A stretch of DNA of 64,000 bases. It comes from Agelaius tricolor (Eukaryota > Chordata > Aves > Passeriformes > Icteridae). The notes beneath the pieces were generated by a model, which searched no databases, was not told the DNA's origin, and worked only from the letters and a program-made list of their open reading frames with translations. The DNA lies in the NCBI GenBank assembly GCA_023055355.1, contig JALJCS010000053.1:2366501-2430500 (forward strand), in the 5' to 3' direction. This document shows positions 35,531-49,200 of this stretch, piece by piece. The position numbers were made by a program, and so were the translations under genes. Position 1 is the first letter of the stretch; each line of letters begins with the position of its first letter.

Positions 35531-38500
35531 TGGGAAAGCTGGGGTTAAGCCAGTAAGAGAAACTTGCTGAGAAACTTGTCTAACTGTTTGAGAGTGTTCA
35601 AAGAATCAAGGGGGCACTTGTCAAGTAACTGGAGCTACCAATGCACAGGGGCTTCAGTCCCAGCAGTCCCAGTGTGACTCCATTTCCTTTTTTTTCCTGG
35701 CTGCAGGATCAAGCCTTATTCTTCCCCTCTCTTATCTCCCCAAACTTGTCTGATCTACAGCTATTTTTAGATGCTGTGCTGTCCATAAGCAGAATGTCTC
35801 CACACATACCTTTTAAACTTCTTACTCTTAATCACATTCAGAAGAGGCTGGGAGAAAGTGACTACCTGGTTTGAAAACCAAAAGTACAGCTGTGAAATAG
35901 TAACTTCCTGATGAAGAGGAAGAAGTTGCCATATTTAGTCTTTTCAAGTGAAGATTTTGGCATGGGGCCTGATGTTCACTATGTCATTTTATTAAAGGTG
36001 GCCTACTTACGTCAAGAGCTGTTCAAGGTTTTCAATCAAGTTTTGTTCCCCAAAAATATTTCTTATGCAAAAGGAAAACCCATTCTCTAATCATGTTTTG
36101 GGGATTTTTTTTCCCTCAGATCTGGGAGCTGGCTTTGTACATGGATGATAAGTTCTAAGCTATTTTTGGATGACAGGAAGGCTCTTTAGACAAGCTTTTC
36201 ACATTGGGGACTATTGTGTGTGCTCTTATACACAGAAAAATACTTGTATGCCATAGTCCGACATTTTGCTATGATTGACATGAAATACATAAGATTATCA
36301 CTCTTGTATAAATAATATTACATATATGAGTACATACTACTATAGAGGTGCAGATGCCTACAGACTATAAACAGACCCAACCACTCCCCCAGTGTTTTGA
36401 CTGTAAAAGAAGCAGGAGGTCAGTATTGAGGAGTACTCAAAAAGCAGTGTAAAAATAAAAGCAGTAATTTATAAAAAACTATAAAACATTTATGGATGCT
36501 GGCAAAAATTAAGAGCCCATATGGAATTCTCCCGAGGAAGAAAAACTCAGAGGAGGATATATAGAAATCTTGTTCTTTTGTTTTGCTAAAAGTAGGTAAA
36601 TTCTGTGGGGATTTTGGAACTTATGTCATCAGAAATGTCACCATGTATAATAGTGCATTACTTTAATGGCTGTGTTGTTGTAGCTCCACTCATGAAAGCT
36701 GGATATTTCTGTTCTTCCCTGAAGTTTTGATGTATGAAATACAAGTGCTTTAGGTAAGTGGATTCTTGAACTGTGGTTATGCACACTACAAACGCTTAGG
36801 TTCTTCTGGCAAGGAAATTGAAACTCTTCTAGTTATAATAGATAAAATTACTACTCTTGAGTGTATAGGTTTCTAAAACTTGCCAGACAACATTCTAAAC
36901 CTTACTTATTTTATGCCTTAGTTAAATTCATCATCCAACTTTGAGCAGCTGATTGATGCTCTCAGTTGTGTTTTCATGAAATCCCAGTGGTAAAAAATAG
37001 GAGTTTTTGTTTCCAAATCTTCTAAAGACCATGATAAAACCTATTCTCTATACTTCAGCATTTCTTCTAAGTCAGTTAGGCTGACTTTTAAAGTGAGATA
37101 TGTAGAGTTTTAATGTAGCTCAATCCAATTTTATATTTCTTAACATTTTATAGAGGTTGAACCCTTTGCAACACAGTTATGTGCATGATGCGGAAACAAC
37201 TTATTAATAAGTCAGTAACAGAGCTGAGAATGAAATGCAAACTAATTGCTCAAAATGCTCTAATTGCTAAATGAAAGCTCTTCCCTACCATGGAAAATGT
37301 ACAGATGGAGAGGGAATTGTAGTAGCAGCTCTCTGTAGGGCAAACAAAATGCATCAGATGCACACACTTGGGGTCAAACAATATCATTATCTTTCTTGCG
37401 GTGTGTGCTAGCTGAGATACAGTCCTCTTCCCTTTTTTTCCAGGAAAAAAGGCCAATCTTGTCATTACACTACCAATTTCTAAAGCACTATTTTTTTTTC
37501 AAGTACATAATCAGAAGGTCAAATAACATGGCCCTCAACAAGCCCACTCCACTTAATTCATTCTTCAGAGTAAATCAGCTGGGATTGTCTTTAGCAAAAA
37601 AAATGCTTACCATGGCTTCTGAAAATCCCCAGCAGTTTTCAGCAGTTCTTGAGTCCAGCTGCAAGAGCAACAGTCATTAATAGTCAGCAGTAAACAAAAC
37701 ATCTCATCTGTTTTTCCAGTGGGTGTTTTTAGAGCTGACAAATTTATGTGTGTGTTTTTAATCTCTTCCCCAAGACCTTCTTCAGTTTTCTCTAATGGTT
37801 TCCCCTCCATTTCCTTCTGTCTTTTGGTAACAAGATGCAATTCAGGACTTTAAAAAAGCCCCAAACTGTTAAAGGTCAATAGACATCAAGTAAATTGAAA
37901 AGAGATTTAACAGCCAAATACCTCTGCTGGACATTCTAAATAAATATTACACAATGTTTTGTATGGTATAGATCAAAAAGTGTAGGAATGAGCAAGAGAT
38001 TAGCTATGAACTGGCACCTTCAGGGTCTCTGAGGAGTGAGAGCCTTACTGAGCCTCCACAGCCCCAAGAACTGGTGGGCTTTACCAGAGCCTCATGCTGT
38101 TAGTCATACCAACCCCATCAAAAGTCATTTGCATTTGTTTTGAGGAAGATGTTTTGCTGTGCTGTCCTTGGCCAGTTATGTCCTTGGCCAACATTATCCT
38201 TACAAGGATTACTTAAATATCCTTGTAAAACCAGACTCTTCATTGAGATTAAACTGCTGCATTCTGGAAGACATTGACCCAGAGGGTCTTTGATCAAAAT
38301 ATCAACAAAATTTCCACAAGCCCTTGCTAAATCCAATGATGGATTACAGCTAAGCATAATTTTTCTTGAGGAAGTTTAGAATATAAGGTGAAGAAGGAAT
38401 AAAAACTTCCTAAAATCTGAAAATGTGAAAGCAGAAGAGAGCAATTTTCCTTCTGTGATTCCCATGCATGGGTTTTCTGCTAAGCTACAGCGAATATTAA

Positions 38501-40099
38501 ATTAGTGGTAGTGATAGTAATGTACAGAAAGTCAAGACCATAAGAAGTTATATTTAATTAATCTCCTCTTGGGATATAGGTATCAAGCAAACTTAGCCTT
38601 GAACTTAGTTAAACTTTAAAATTCATTCTTACTGTGCTCCACGAAGGTGAGAAATGTCAGTGGCCTCTGAGGTTACAGAATCTTCTGGTGACATTGACTG
38701 GACAGTACATGATAAAATGAAATATCTTCCCGTTGTTCTTCATTTCAAAGAATAAAGAATTCTGATGTCATTTGCAGAAGAATTTTGTTGGAATTAGTTA
38801 AATGTTAATAGACTTACTGTTGTTTTATAAACAAATCTGTATTTTTAAATTAATTCACTCTTGTTACAGAAACATCAAACCAGAGAAGAGTTTGATCCAC
38901 TTTTTTTTTTAAAGCTCAGATCTCTTAAAAAGCCTTAGATTCTATTACTCAGCTTATGAATTTGCAAATCTGTTATTACCATCTTTTCTGCAAATCCAAG
39001 GAGGACAGATCTTTTTTTAGTTTTGTGCTTTCTTTCAGCTTTTCTAGTTGGGGATCCATATTTCAAGGTAGACTTTTGTTTTGCTTTCACACAAATTCAT
39101 TGATACCAACACCCCTTTTCTCCACTAGAGAAAGGCTGAAGTTGTCCAGGTTATATATCTATGAATTTATATCCATATCTAGTGAGCAGGAAGGATGTTG
39201 GACCTTGCTACCCATTCAGCTTTGTTGGAGAGTGTTAGGGCTGCACATTTCTCAGGGTGTTGGCAATGCCACCACTGAATTTCCACCTGTGCCAGGAGTC
39301 AAAATGACTCTTTTCTCGAAATAGAGAAGGATTCAGTGCAGGTAGAGTGCTGTGTGGACCTCTGTGTATACTCTGGAGCTCTGGATATGAGTGTTGGTTC
39401 CACTTCTGGCTGCAGATCCTGCAGAATGTGGCAGTTCAACAGCTACTTCTGTCTGGATTGTGCAGTTTAGATACAGCCAGCCTCTGCAGTTGTTTCCTTT
39501 TTATTAATTTGGGTTATTCATCATTTTAGTTAGTGAGACACTGCAGGAGCTGACAGCTATATTTGATATGCGACATGTCATTATTTATGGGCAGTTGTTT
39601 TATACAGGTATATCCCTATATAACCTGTAAAATTAATATAGAAAGAAAAACATCAGTTGTTTTACGATACTTCCTATATATTTATTTTCAAAATGCTGGA
39701 GACTGTAGATCAAAAATTCAGTGTCAGAAACCTCTAAAGTTTCTGACAGTTGGGGATTCAGGGTGGCCTCAGACAGAAGCATTGTTCAAAGTTAAAGCAG
39801 CCCTTCTAACCTCTTGTGGAGGGTAACATGTCAGAGTTACCATGTGCCTGCAGTGTGTCCCTGATGAGGAAACCCAGGCCCAAACTGATGCATTTCCTTT
39901 GCAACTGGATTAATTTGGTTGCTTCCACTTCACTTTCTGCCACCAAGACAAGAAAATAGCTCTCCTTGTGGCATTTTTGTGTCTTCCATGTGAGACAACA
40001 CTGAAATGTGACTTGGAGTGATAGAATTCTGCTGAACCAGCAATCTGTTCCAACACCCACACGTGGTTCCTGCTTAAAACTGTAATGGATCAGGAATTG
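35531..40099. other. Unique AT-rich sequence with minor inverted repeats
   Basis: About 4.6 kb without genes. Two small perfect inverted repeats with 10-bp arms occur at 38200-38228 and 39722-39748, and TGTCCTTGGCCA-like sequence is duplicated directly at about 38163-38190. Confidence 0.5.
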
Positions 40100-40640
40100 T
40101 GTAACCAGCAATGGACCAGGGCAATGATCTCCTTGTACTGGCACTGGAGAGCCTGCACCTCAAATGCTGGGTTTACTTTTGGGCCACTCACCACAAGAAA
40201 GACACTGAGGGGCTGGAACATGTCCAGAAAAAACCAAGGGAGCTGGTGAATGGTTTGGAGCACAAGTCTAATGAGGAGCAGCTGAGGGAGTTGGGGTTGA
40301 TCAGCCTGGAGAAAAAGAGGCTCAGGGGGGACCTTCTCCCCCTCTCTAACTCCTTGACAGGAGGCTGCAGTTAGGTGGTGGTCAGCCTCTTCAGTTTCAA
40401 AGTGACTGGACAAGGGGAAACTGGGTATTACAAAAAACTTCTTCACCAAAAGTGTTTTCAAGCACTGGAACAGGCTTCTTAGGGCAGTGATGAAGTCACC
40501 ATTGTTGGAGATATTTAGAAAATGTGTAGATGTGTCACTTGGAGACATGGTTTAATGGTGAAGATGGCAGGGCAAAGGTTAACAGTTGGACTTTATGAAC
40601 TTGGAGGTCTTTTCCAAATTTAATGATTCTATGGTTTTGT
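40100..40640 (+). mobile_element. CR1 LINE 3' fragment, plus strand
   Basis: The sequence reads through typical CR1 3' UTR blocks: GGCTGGAACATGTCCAGA, GAGGAGCAGCTGAGGGAG, ACAGGAGGCTGCAG, GGAGGTCTTTTCC, ending at the terminal ATGATTCTATGG tail. It is 5'-truncated, as most CR1 copies are. The opposite strand has chance open frames, which are not genes. Confidence 0.8.
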
Positions 40641-41876
40641 AATTTATCCACCTGTCAAGATACTTTGTTCTTATGTGAATCAATCTGCATTAATTGTTCC
40701 TACCTGCATTTAGCTCCACTGCTTCAGAGGAGAAGCCACAGCCTGTCTACTCTCTTATTTTACAAAGTTGGTTTGACTGAACAGATACATCTGAAGTGTG
40801 CTAAATCTAATTTCAGTTTGACTAAAAGTTGGCTCCCACACCTACAAACACCTTATTACTGGAGTTCAGAGCACCTGGATGTTGCATACAGTCCCAAGAA
40901 GGGGCTATTCCCTCTGTGAAGCTCACTTAGCACTGAGCTGTCAGAGATGGAAGCAATAACAGCTTAAGCTCATAATTATAGAAACTGTAGCTCCCTGTAG
41001 CTGCCATTTCTCCCCACAGGGCTCCCTTTTGGCCAGACTGATGAGGCATCACTGGCTGCTGCTGAGTGCAGGCACATATTGAGTGGAACCATCACTCAAG
41101 CAGTAAACCCTTTGCTCCAGACCTGGCTTGGCTGGTGTAGGGATTCCTGGAGTGGGAACTCCAATGCCTTGGGGAAGATGCGAGAGTTTGTACTCAATTC
41201 ACTTACTCTGCCAAAGCCTTTGAAATTCTTATGAGGCTGTGGCATAGCAGTGATCCTTACGCAAATTAAAACAAGATGTTAAAACTCAGAGGAGAGGCAC
41301 TTTTAGATATAGAACTCTTGCAGAGTAGTGAGAAATTTTTCATGTTTTCAGTTAGATAGTGGACAGGGTCAAGAGTTTGCTTCACAGTTCAACACTCAGC
41401 TACTCTTTCATTGACGTAGTAGCAGTGTTGCTCAAGACATTGAGATGATATCGTCCCATTAGTGTAAGCCAGTCTAAACAATCTCTTGAGAGATGCCAAG
41501 AGTGAATTTGGTGCACGTGAAGCTTATAGAAATAAAATAATCTATTTGCCAAGAAATGCTGTGGAAGTAAATCAAGTGGGAACATTTGCAATTTGTAAGA
41601 TTTAGGAGCTAGGTCAAGGCAGGCAGGGATTTAATTTAATTCTTCAGCTGTAAGTCTTAGATCAAAAAAGATGTTTCACTTGGTCTAAGATATTAAAGAC
41701 CTCATTTTCTAAGAAAGATTTAGCATTTGGCATTGATAAGTGAAACAGATCAACAATAGGAGCTATGGGAGTATGGTTGGAGATATACCATGGTTATTTT
41801 GAGAAAGGTGTGTGGCAAAATGAAAGAGAGACCCAGATTTTCAGGTGTGGATTGACAAATCCACCTGACTTAAATT
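40641..41876. other. Unique sequence between CR1 copies
   Basis: No gene or further repeat recognised. Confidence 0.5.
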
Positions 41877-41965
41877 CCAGAATCCCGGAATATTCTCAGC
41901 TGGAAGGGACCCACCAGAATCACCAAGTTCAACTCCTGGCCCTGCACAGGACTATCCCCAAGGGT
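41877..41965 (-). mobile_element. CR1 3' end, minus strand
   Basis: A tail of the type 'GAATcccGGAAT...GGAAGGGACC...CTGGCCCTGCACAGGAC' marks the 3' terminus of a CR1 copy pointing left. It abuts the plus-strand CR1 that begins near 41970, so two copies lie back to back. Confidence 0.6.
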
Positions 41966-41969
41966 CAGA

Positions 41970-42920
41970 GAGACGCCAAAAAATTAGAGAGATGGGCAAT
42001 CACCAACCATATGGAGTTCAACAAAGGAAAGTGCCAGATTCTTAGGCTGGGGTGGGGTAACCCTGAGTGTGCAGACAGATGGAGGAATGAGAGGCAGGAG
42101 AGCAGTGCCATGGGAAGGGACCTGGGGGTCCTGCTCAGTGGCAAGGTGGGTATGAGTCAGCAGTGTCCTGTTAGTCAGGAGGGACAACTATGTACTGGGG
42201 GGCCTCAGGCACAGCATCACCAGCTGGGAAAAAAAAGGGATTGTCCCACCCTGGTCTGCACTGTGGTAGCCTCACCTCGAGTGCTGAGGGTAGTTAGGGG
42301 CAGTACAATATAAGAAAGATACTAAACTATCAGAGAGCATCTAATGGAGGCTGTGAGGTTGGTGAAGGGCCTTGAGGGAAAGTTGTATAAGCATTGGCTG
42401 AGGGCACTTGGTCTGTTCAGCCTGGAGGGGTCTGAGGAGAGACCTCACTGGGGTCTGCAACTTCTTCGTGAGGGGAAAGAGGAGGGGCAGACACTGATCT
42501 CTTCTCCATGGCATCCACAACCTGAGAGAATGGCCTGAAGTTGTGTTAGGGGAGGTTTAGGTTGCTGTCATCTTATTGCAAAAGTCCCATACCTTCTCAG
42601 TGATGTCTCATGGGCATCTCCTCACAGCACTGACTCCTTCCTCACAGGCAACAAATTCCATCTCTCTCCTCACCCAACTAACCCACTCTTTTGTAGCACG
42701 CTTCTCATTGGACACAGCTGTAGCCTGTTAAGAGCAGACCTGTTCCTAATCTTTGGTGAATAGTACAGCTGCAACTCCTCAGGGGTGAGATTGCCTTCTG
42801 CACTATTCTCTTACATTCTGTCCCTCCACATTAGGTTGGATATCAAGAAAAGTTTCTTCCTCCACGGGGTGACTGGGCTCTGGAACAGGTTCCCCAGGGA
42901 AATGGTCACAGTACCAAGCC
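41970..42920 (+). mobile_element. CR1 LINE fragment, plus strand, split by an LTR
   Basis: The left part (about 41970-42562) reads like the end of the CR1 coding region and its 3' UTR: ...AGAGAGATGGGC..., ATGGAGTTCAACAAAGG and GACCTGGGGGTCCTG. After the 268-bp LTR at 42563-42830 it resumes (TTGGATATCAAGAAAAG, TCTGGAACAGGTTCCCCAGG) and stops near 42920 without the usual 3' tail. It is dead: several stops and indels are present. Confidence 0.75.
42563..42830. mobile_element. Solo LTR-like element (268 bp) with 6-bp target-site duplication, nested in CR1
   Basis: The segment begins TG and ends CA and is flanked on both sides by TTAGGT (42557-42562 and 42831-42836). Removing it with one copy of the repeat restores continuous CR1 3' sequence (GGTTTAGGT joined to TGGATATC). 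Target-site duplications of 6 bp are usual for class II (ERVK-like) retroviruses. No internal coding sequence remains, so this is a solo LTR left by recombination. The exact LTR family is not identified. Confidence 0.75.
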
Positions 42921-43478
42921 TGAAATGCAGCCCGGTGCTCTGCTCTCCCTCTCTGGTTCCTCTGCTGACCATGTCACACACTTGCTGTGCAGCTTGTGGA
43001 GCCAGCACAGCTGAGGTGGTGCCTCTAACCTGCTCAGCAGACAGATCTCTGATATTCCTACTTACGTGGACTCGCTCTGGAAAGCTGAATTTCAGCACTC
43101 AGCTGCAAATTGAAAGCAGAGCCACTCTTTCCACAGCAATTTATTTCACTGTGTCTGTGTTTATTGCAAAAAGGATCCCTTGCTGCTAGAGCAGTGCCAC
43201 AGCAGTGGTGGTGGCACTGGCAGGAGACAGGGCCCCTGGAGGGGAGCAGTGGCATGACATGAACTCTGATTTGGGATTCTCCCTTGTCTCTTGCAGCAGC
43301 CCAGTGGAATTCTCTGTCTGCAACTGCTCTGGGACAGTTTCTTTAAATGTTCACCATTGAGAGTCTGTTTAGCATTCTTGTTGTTGTTTCCTCACACCTC
43401 CCAGCCCCAAGAGCTGATGTTTGTGAGTAGGTTTCATATTCATAATGAAGCCCAGAAATTTGTTGCACACAAACTCTA

Positions 43479-43608
43479 TGCATATATATAAAAAAAAAAT
43501 ATATATACATGTATACATATATATATACATTCATATACATATACAAATATATAAATATATATTTGTATATGTACATATACATATATATACACCTATATAT
43601 ACACACTC
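43479..43608. repeat. AT/CATA-rich tract with cruciform-forming inverted repeat
   Basis: Imperfect TATA/CATA repeats over about 130 bases. Inside, 43536-43552 and 43557-43573 form perfect 17-bp arms around a 4-base loop (AAAT). Confidence 0.9.
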
Positions 43609-46106
43609 ATGGGTGGGGAAAAGCTAATCTGGGGTCTCCTATTTATGAGCACACATACAAAAATATTTATGACATTCTAGCTTTTCTTGCTGCAATATAT
43701 TTGACGTTGAGCATCACAGATAAGAAATGCAAGACAGCTGGCAGTAAAACTGTGACTTAATCTCTTCTCACTCTGCAGATTTTTATGGTTTTCAATTAAG
43801 ATTTTGTTATACCAAAGACTTGGGCAAAACCCTTTGTTGTAACAGTTGCTGTTATTTGATAAACAGCAATCATTTGAGTAGGGTTTCCTATATTTTCCTC
43901 TCAGCAGTGCCCTGAAGAATTTCTGATGTGTATTTTTGCACAGAAAATGAAAAAAAAAAGAGAAACATACAAACCCTATTGATAGCAAAGTAATTTTTTA
44001 CGAAATATCTTGGAGTAGGGGTCCCTTCACTTCTTACTCAGAACAAGAAGGGAATTTTTTAATATACAATGAGAGAGTTATTACCTCACACCTCACTGAA
44101 GTAGTAACGAATCCATCCAGTTTAACTCACGTATGTGAATCCATTAATTTCCCAGAAATTTTATGCAAATTCAAATAGACTGAGGAAAAAACTGCATGTT
44201 ATCAGTTCTTTCTCTTCTAGATTTTGTTCCTTTATTTGTGCAGATGAACTCATTTACTTCCTGAAACTAAAGGTACCTCTAATGATGCCAGAATGATCTT
44301 TCCCATCCCATTATAGTTTCTTTCAGTTATTTAGGGAGTTCTCTGAACAGTCCTGTTATCATTGAATCCCTCTACCACTGAAGAAATTCTGAAATATTTC
44401 ACCTTTGTGCCAAGGCAGGAAAAAAAAAAAGATTTGTCAAAGAAATAAAACTAATTTCTCTTCCTAAATACAAATTCTGTTTCTAAGTAGAGATTATATA
44501 TGATAACACTTTCTTTAATAGACATAAAAAGCTGCATATGGTCAAATCTCACTGGAAAACATTTTTCTTGTTCTAATTTCATTATCTTAAAACTGCTGAT
44601 AAAATATCTGCAGTGGAAGGTGCTGGGATGAATTAGTTCAGCAACACTTTCTGTTTCATTAGGATGATTTAAGCCTACAACAAATGCCATGGCATTAACA
44701 TTTTATGCCGAGGCATGAAGAAATGGCTGCTGGAAGAATCAACAGCCTTTCTAAAAGTCAGCACTTTCTGTCTGTTTTTATGAGACCACTGGTCACTCTG
44801 CAGTATTAAATGACAACTTTGCTGTGAGAATTATGTCCTGTATGTGATGTTTCTCTTGGGCATCTGCCCAATTCAGGAATGAAACTGCCAACAGATGTGA
44901 TAACAATATCCAATCACCATGCTTGGGTATGGTTCAAATGTCCATTTCATTTGTCAGATATTCCTAATAAGCCCCCCTCAAGGCAAGTAGCCTTTTAATA
45001 ATAGCAATTTCCCTTTGAATTTGCCAGAGAGACCTGCCGTAACATATTGTTTGTGGAGTAGTAGATACTGATTCATGATTGCTTCTTGCTTTCCACCTGC
45101 CTCTCCTCAGTCCCTCTCTAGCAAGGCAGTGAGGACAGACTCTTCCCATCCACCAGAGCATAGGTCTGTCCCTTTTTCAAGCCCAGTCTGGACTTACAGG
45201 GACTGTGCCAACAGATCCCCCTGCCCACTCTGCTAAACAGACCATGACTTCCCCTTCTACCAGTCTGAACCACAAATTTTTATAAGGTTTTTGTCATCAA
45301 CCTTTACTTCCAAGCAACAATGACAGCAAAAAGAACTGATTCACTCAGACCTCAACAAAAAAGTGTTGCTAATTTTAAACCCATAGCAAAAGCCTGACCA
45401 GGTGTATCTATCAACCACTTTACAAACATAAACTGTAAGCTACAGAACTGAAAGCAGGAAGTTTTTCTAGGCATACAACTGCAAGGAATGAAAACAGAGG
45501 TTGGAATGGAACATGGAAACAAATGTTTAGACAAACCTTTTGGAGACAAACTCTTCTCTTATAAAATGAATTTACTCAATTTCCTTACTATAACTTCTGT
45601 TTTATATAGAGGACAACATCTTGTATGGTTGCTATGGATGTTTAATCAAAAGTTTAGCAGAAAACTCACACATAGCCTTGTCTAAGTAGATTCATTTGGA
45701 AGAAGCAGCCTCACAACCGAGGTCAAAAAAGTGAGAAGAAAATTATTTTCCTCATGATTATTGCTGTTACTATTCTTCTCCAATCCAGGTCCAACTGTTT
45801 TTTAAATAGAATTTTATGTCACAAGCCCAGAAAATTGCCAAGAGCAACAGGAGAACATGTCTGGTGGTTATCTTGCTTGGATGGTTTAAACAGATCATAG
45901 GTTTCTCCTACTGAGCTCCCTGAAGGAACAAGGAGTGTGTTGATGCTGTAACCAACACACCCATAGCAAGGTGGTCATGAATAAGGCAGCAATCAGAGGA
46001 GGAAGCACAGTTTTATTTTTAGTGCTGGGGAAACAAAGGCAATTAATTATTAAAATGGAAAGCTGTCTTACAAAACAAAAATAAAACAACTTCAGTCTAA
46101 TCCTTT
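43609..46106. other. Unique AT-rich sequence, nothing seen
   Basis: About 2.5 kb with only chance frames shorter than 105 codons. Confidence 0.5.
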
Positions 46107-46272
46107 CACAGAATCATAGAATGTTTTGGGTCCCCCTGCCATAAGCAGGGATGTCTTCAAATAGATGAAGTTGCTCAGAGCCCTGTACAAGCTGAGCTGG
46201 AATGTTTTTAGGGGTGGGGCAGCCACCACCTCTCTAGGCAGCATGTGCCAGTGTTTCAAACACCCTCACATA
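46107..46272 (-). mobile_element. CR1 3' end, minus strand
   Basis: CACAGAATCATAGAATG tail, CCCCTGCCATAAGCAGGGA, AGTTGCTCAGAGCCC and GGGGTGGGGCAGCCACCACC. An internal deletion follows the tail compared with other copies. Confidence 0.75.
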
Positions 46273-49200
46273 TCTATATCTATATACACTTCAAACAACT
46301 GTAGTCCCAAGGACTGATGTTGGAAGCAATTCCCAGATGTCTGGACTGGAGTTGCTCCCCTCCACTCTAAAGGTACTTGTGAAGAGGCTACCAAGAGCTG
46401 CTGGCTGGAAAAATGACTATCAGACTGAAGGTTCTCCTGTGCTTGGAGGGGATGGCAGCTGGGAAGGAGGAATTATCTGTACTTTTTTGCCTGTGAAATC
46501 CAACCTTGCACCTGCTGGAGCAGAACCCTCTGTGGTACCAAATGCGACCCATGAACACCTGAAATACATTAAAGCCTCCTCACAGCACCAGAAATGCAGA
46601 GCTGGGAGCAAATGATGAAATACTAAGTTCAGTTGCGTTTGTGGTGTGTAATTTTTCTGCATTTTATTATTCATTACTGTTTGGACAAATTCTCAATACG
46701 TAAGAGAGTTGTAGTGCTTCTTCTGCTTAACTGAGCTGAATGTTTACAGTGGGAAAACTCTAAAATTGTCACTCTTTTTCATCAAAATGCCATGGGGAAC
46801 TTGGGATAGTGCTTTCAGTAAAAGCTTCCACTGGTGGAGCATCTTCCAACCCTAATGGTTTTGGAACTCCTTGGTAAATTTGAAGTTACTGTTCATTTAT
46901 CTGTGCTTCTCTCACATAACCCATAAAGTAACTACCTAGAGGTCTACTCAGAGACCTAAGCTTCTATTTAAAGCATTAATGGAGCTTGCTTTTTAAATAA
47001 TTCACTGCATGAAGTTATCTTTTTAAAAAAATCTCACTTCAGATGATCACTTCTAGTTCAGTTGTTTCAAGATTTCCAGTCCCCAGTTATTAAATATTGT
47101 GAACTAAATACTCAAACATATGACTTAAAGAATTGTTCTGTTCCTCTACTCCTCCAGGGTTTCAAGCGAGTGCTGTTGATATATTGAGTTTACCTAGAGT
47201 TATGAAGGCTAGAAACTTGTCACTTCTCTGGGGGGAAGGTAAGAATGTAAAACAATGCCAACTGCTTCAACACTGTGAAAAAAATTATGAAATATTAATT
47301 AGATATAAGAAGTAGAAACATATGATTTTCATAGTGCACTGTTGTTTGAAATGGAAAAATATAAAGCAAAATTTATACTTGAAAGGGAAAAAAAATGTTG
47401 GCATCCAGAAAATATAGTCAATTCCTTCTACAAAGCTCTTCTCCCAGAGAACTGTCCCCTCTTCAAATGATGAGTATTTTGTGTATAAGGCATATTTTTT
47501 CTGATTAGAGCTATTCTAGAACACCTTTGCATTGAGCTACCTGAAAGAAAACTTCTTTTTTATTTTTTTCCCCTCCAGAACATTTGATTTAATCTTGAAT
47601 GGAAAAAAACTGAAAAAGGGAATTAGGGAAGTACATAATGAAAAGTACTGCAAGGCAGTGATATATTATTGATATATAAGGAAAGGGGAGTCACCCTCCC
47701 TTTTCCCTGCACTGCTTTCATATCTCTTTGCTGTGTGTTACTCCCCAAATGCTGCATAGGCTGAACATGTTGGCCTCTTAGCTCTGCTGGTGCTTTCCTC
47801 CAAGAAAACACTGCTGAAGGCTAAGTGTAGGAGATTTAGTTTCAAATGATAAATCCATCTTTTGAGATATGAAAACGCATTTTTGGTTGAGGGGAAAACT
47901 CCTCAGGTCTTTATTGCTTTCCTGCAGCAGTGCTGCATTATAAATATCTCTGCATGCATGAATGAGCACTGTGATGGAATGAGATAGGATTAAAATTGTC
48001 CATTAGTTTTGGAGGGGAAAAAAGCCAAATGGTCTGCATGAAAAATCTGTAGAATGACGGTTCCTCTGGAAAACACTAAAAAACTGCCTCAGTTTACATT
48101 AAAAATAGAAATGCTTCGATTTCTCACTGCTCTGCAGTCACCTGGGTACTGCATCTTGAATCAAGGACCAGTTGGTGCCTGTATCCAAGCTAATGACATT
48201 AGCTAGTGTGTGACTGGAATCAAATAGGACATAGGCAGGATTTTCTTTACTCTCCATTTCTTTACTCTCCATTTTTTCCATCTTTTAACAGAGATGATGA
48301 ATTTCAAAAAAATAAACCCGCTGGGTGGTGATATTTTTTCCTATCTCTGCATGGAGCTCTTTGACTCTTATCCTTGGAAATTCATTGCTGTAATTTCCTA
48401 GTCATTCCTAGGAAGATATCTACATATATAAAAGTAGAACTTCTTTTTAATGACTTACTGAAAAACTTTTGAGATGAGATTAAACATGTCCTCTTTAGCT
48501 CCAATGCACTAATTTGATTTGTGTTAGTTCTGTGCACAGAACTCGTTTCTGAGAGAGCTGTCTCCACATAAGTGTTTGGTGAGGTTGAAATGATAAATAT
48601 TTTGTGCACAGAAGATAACTTTTTCCAAGTGGCACCATTCCAGCTCTGTCTAGTTTAAAGCCTCCAAATGAGTTAAATCCCATGTTTGTGGGCTGCAGTA
48701 TTCACTTGTGTTACCTGTGGGGAAAGATGTGCAGTTGTTCAGCAGAGTGACTATTAAATCATCTAGACTGTAAGTGGATTATACATTCACACAAGCTTAA
48801 ACACAACTGAGTGTCTTAGCATTTACATATACAGCTCCTAATTGAATTTTGTCATTAAAAATTACAAATGCTGACTCAAGAGCCATTTGATTTTCATTTA
48901 TCCCAAAGTGCAGCCTGCAGCAGCAGCATTTTGAAAAATAATTGGATTTTTTTTTCAAAGAGATATTCCAGTAAGAGATATTGTTTATCTGTCAGTGATA
49001 AAGAGCTATTTACAACATTCCTGTGCTAGAAACTCTCTTGATCAGCTACAGTTTGTACCTGAACTGCCCTGAGCTCTTTGTTAGACTCTGACCCACCTGT
49101 GCTCCTGATCACTGTCTGATGTCAGAAGCCATCCCCATTTGTGAAGTGCTGAAATTGAGACAAAGAGTTTTGTCCCACAGAAAAGCTGTGGACCAAATAC

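Noticed and set aside
40090..40548. Frames of 87-152 codons around 40.1-40.5 kb
   Set aside because: They lie inside a CR1 3' end and its reverse complement.
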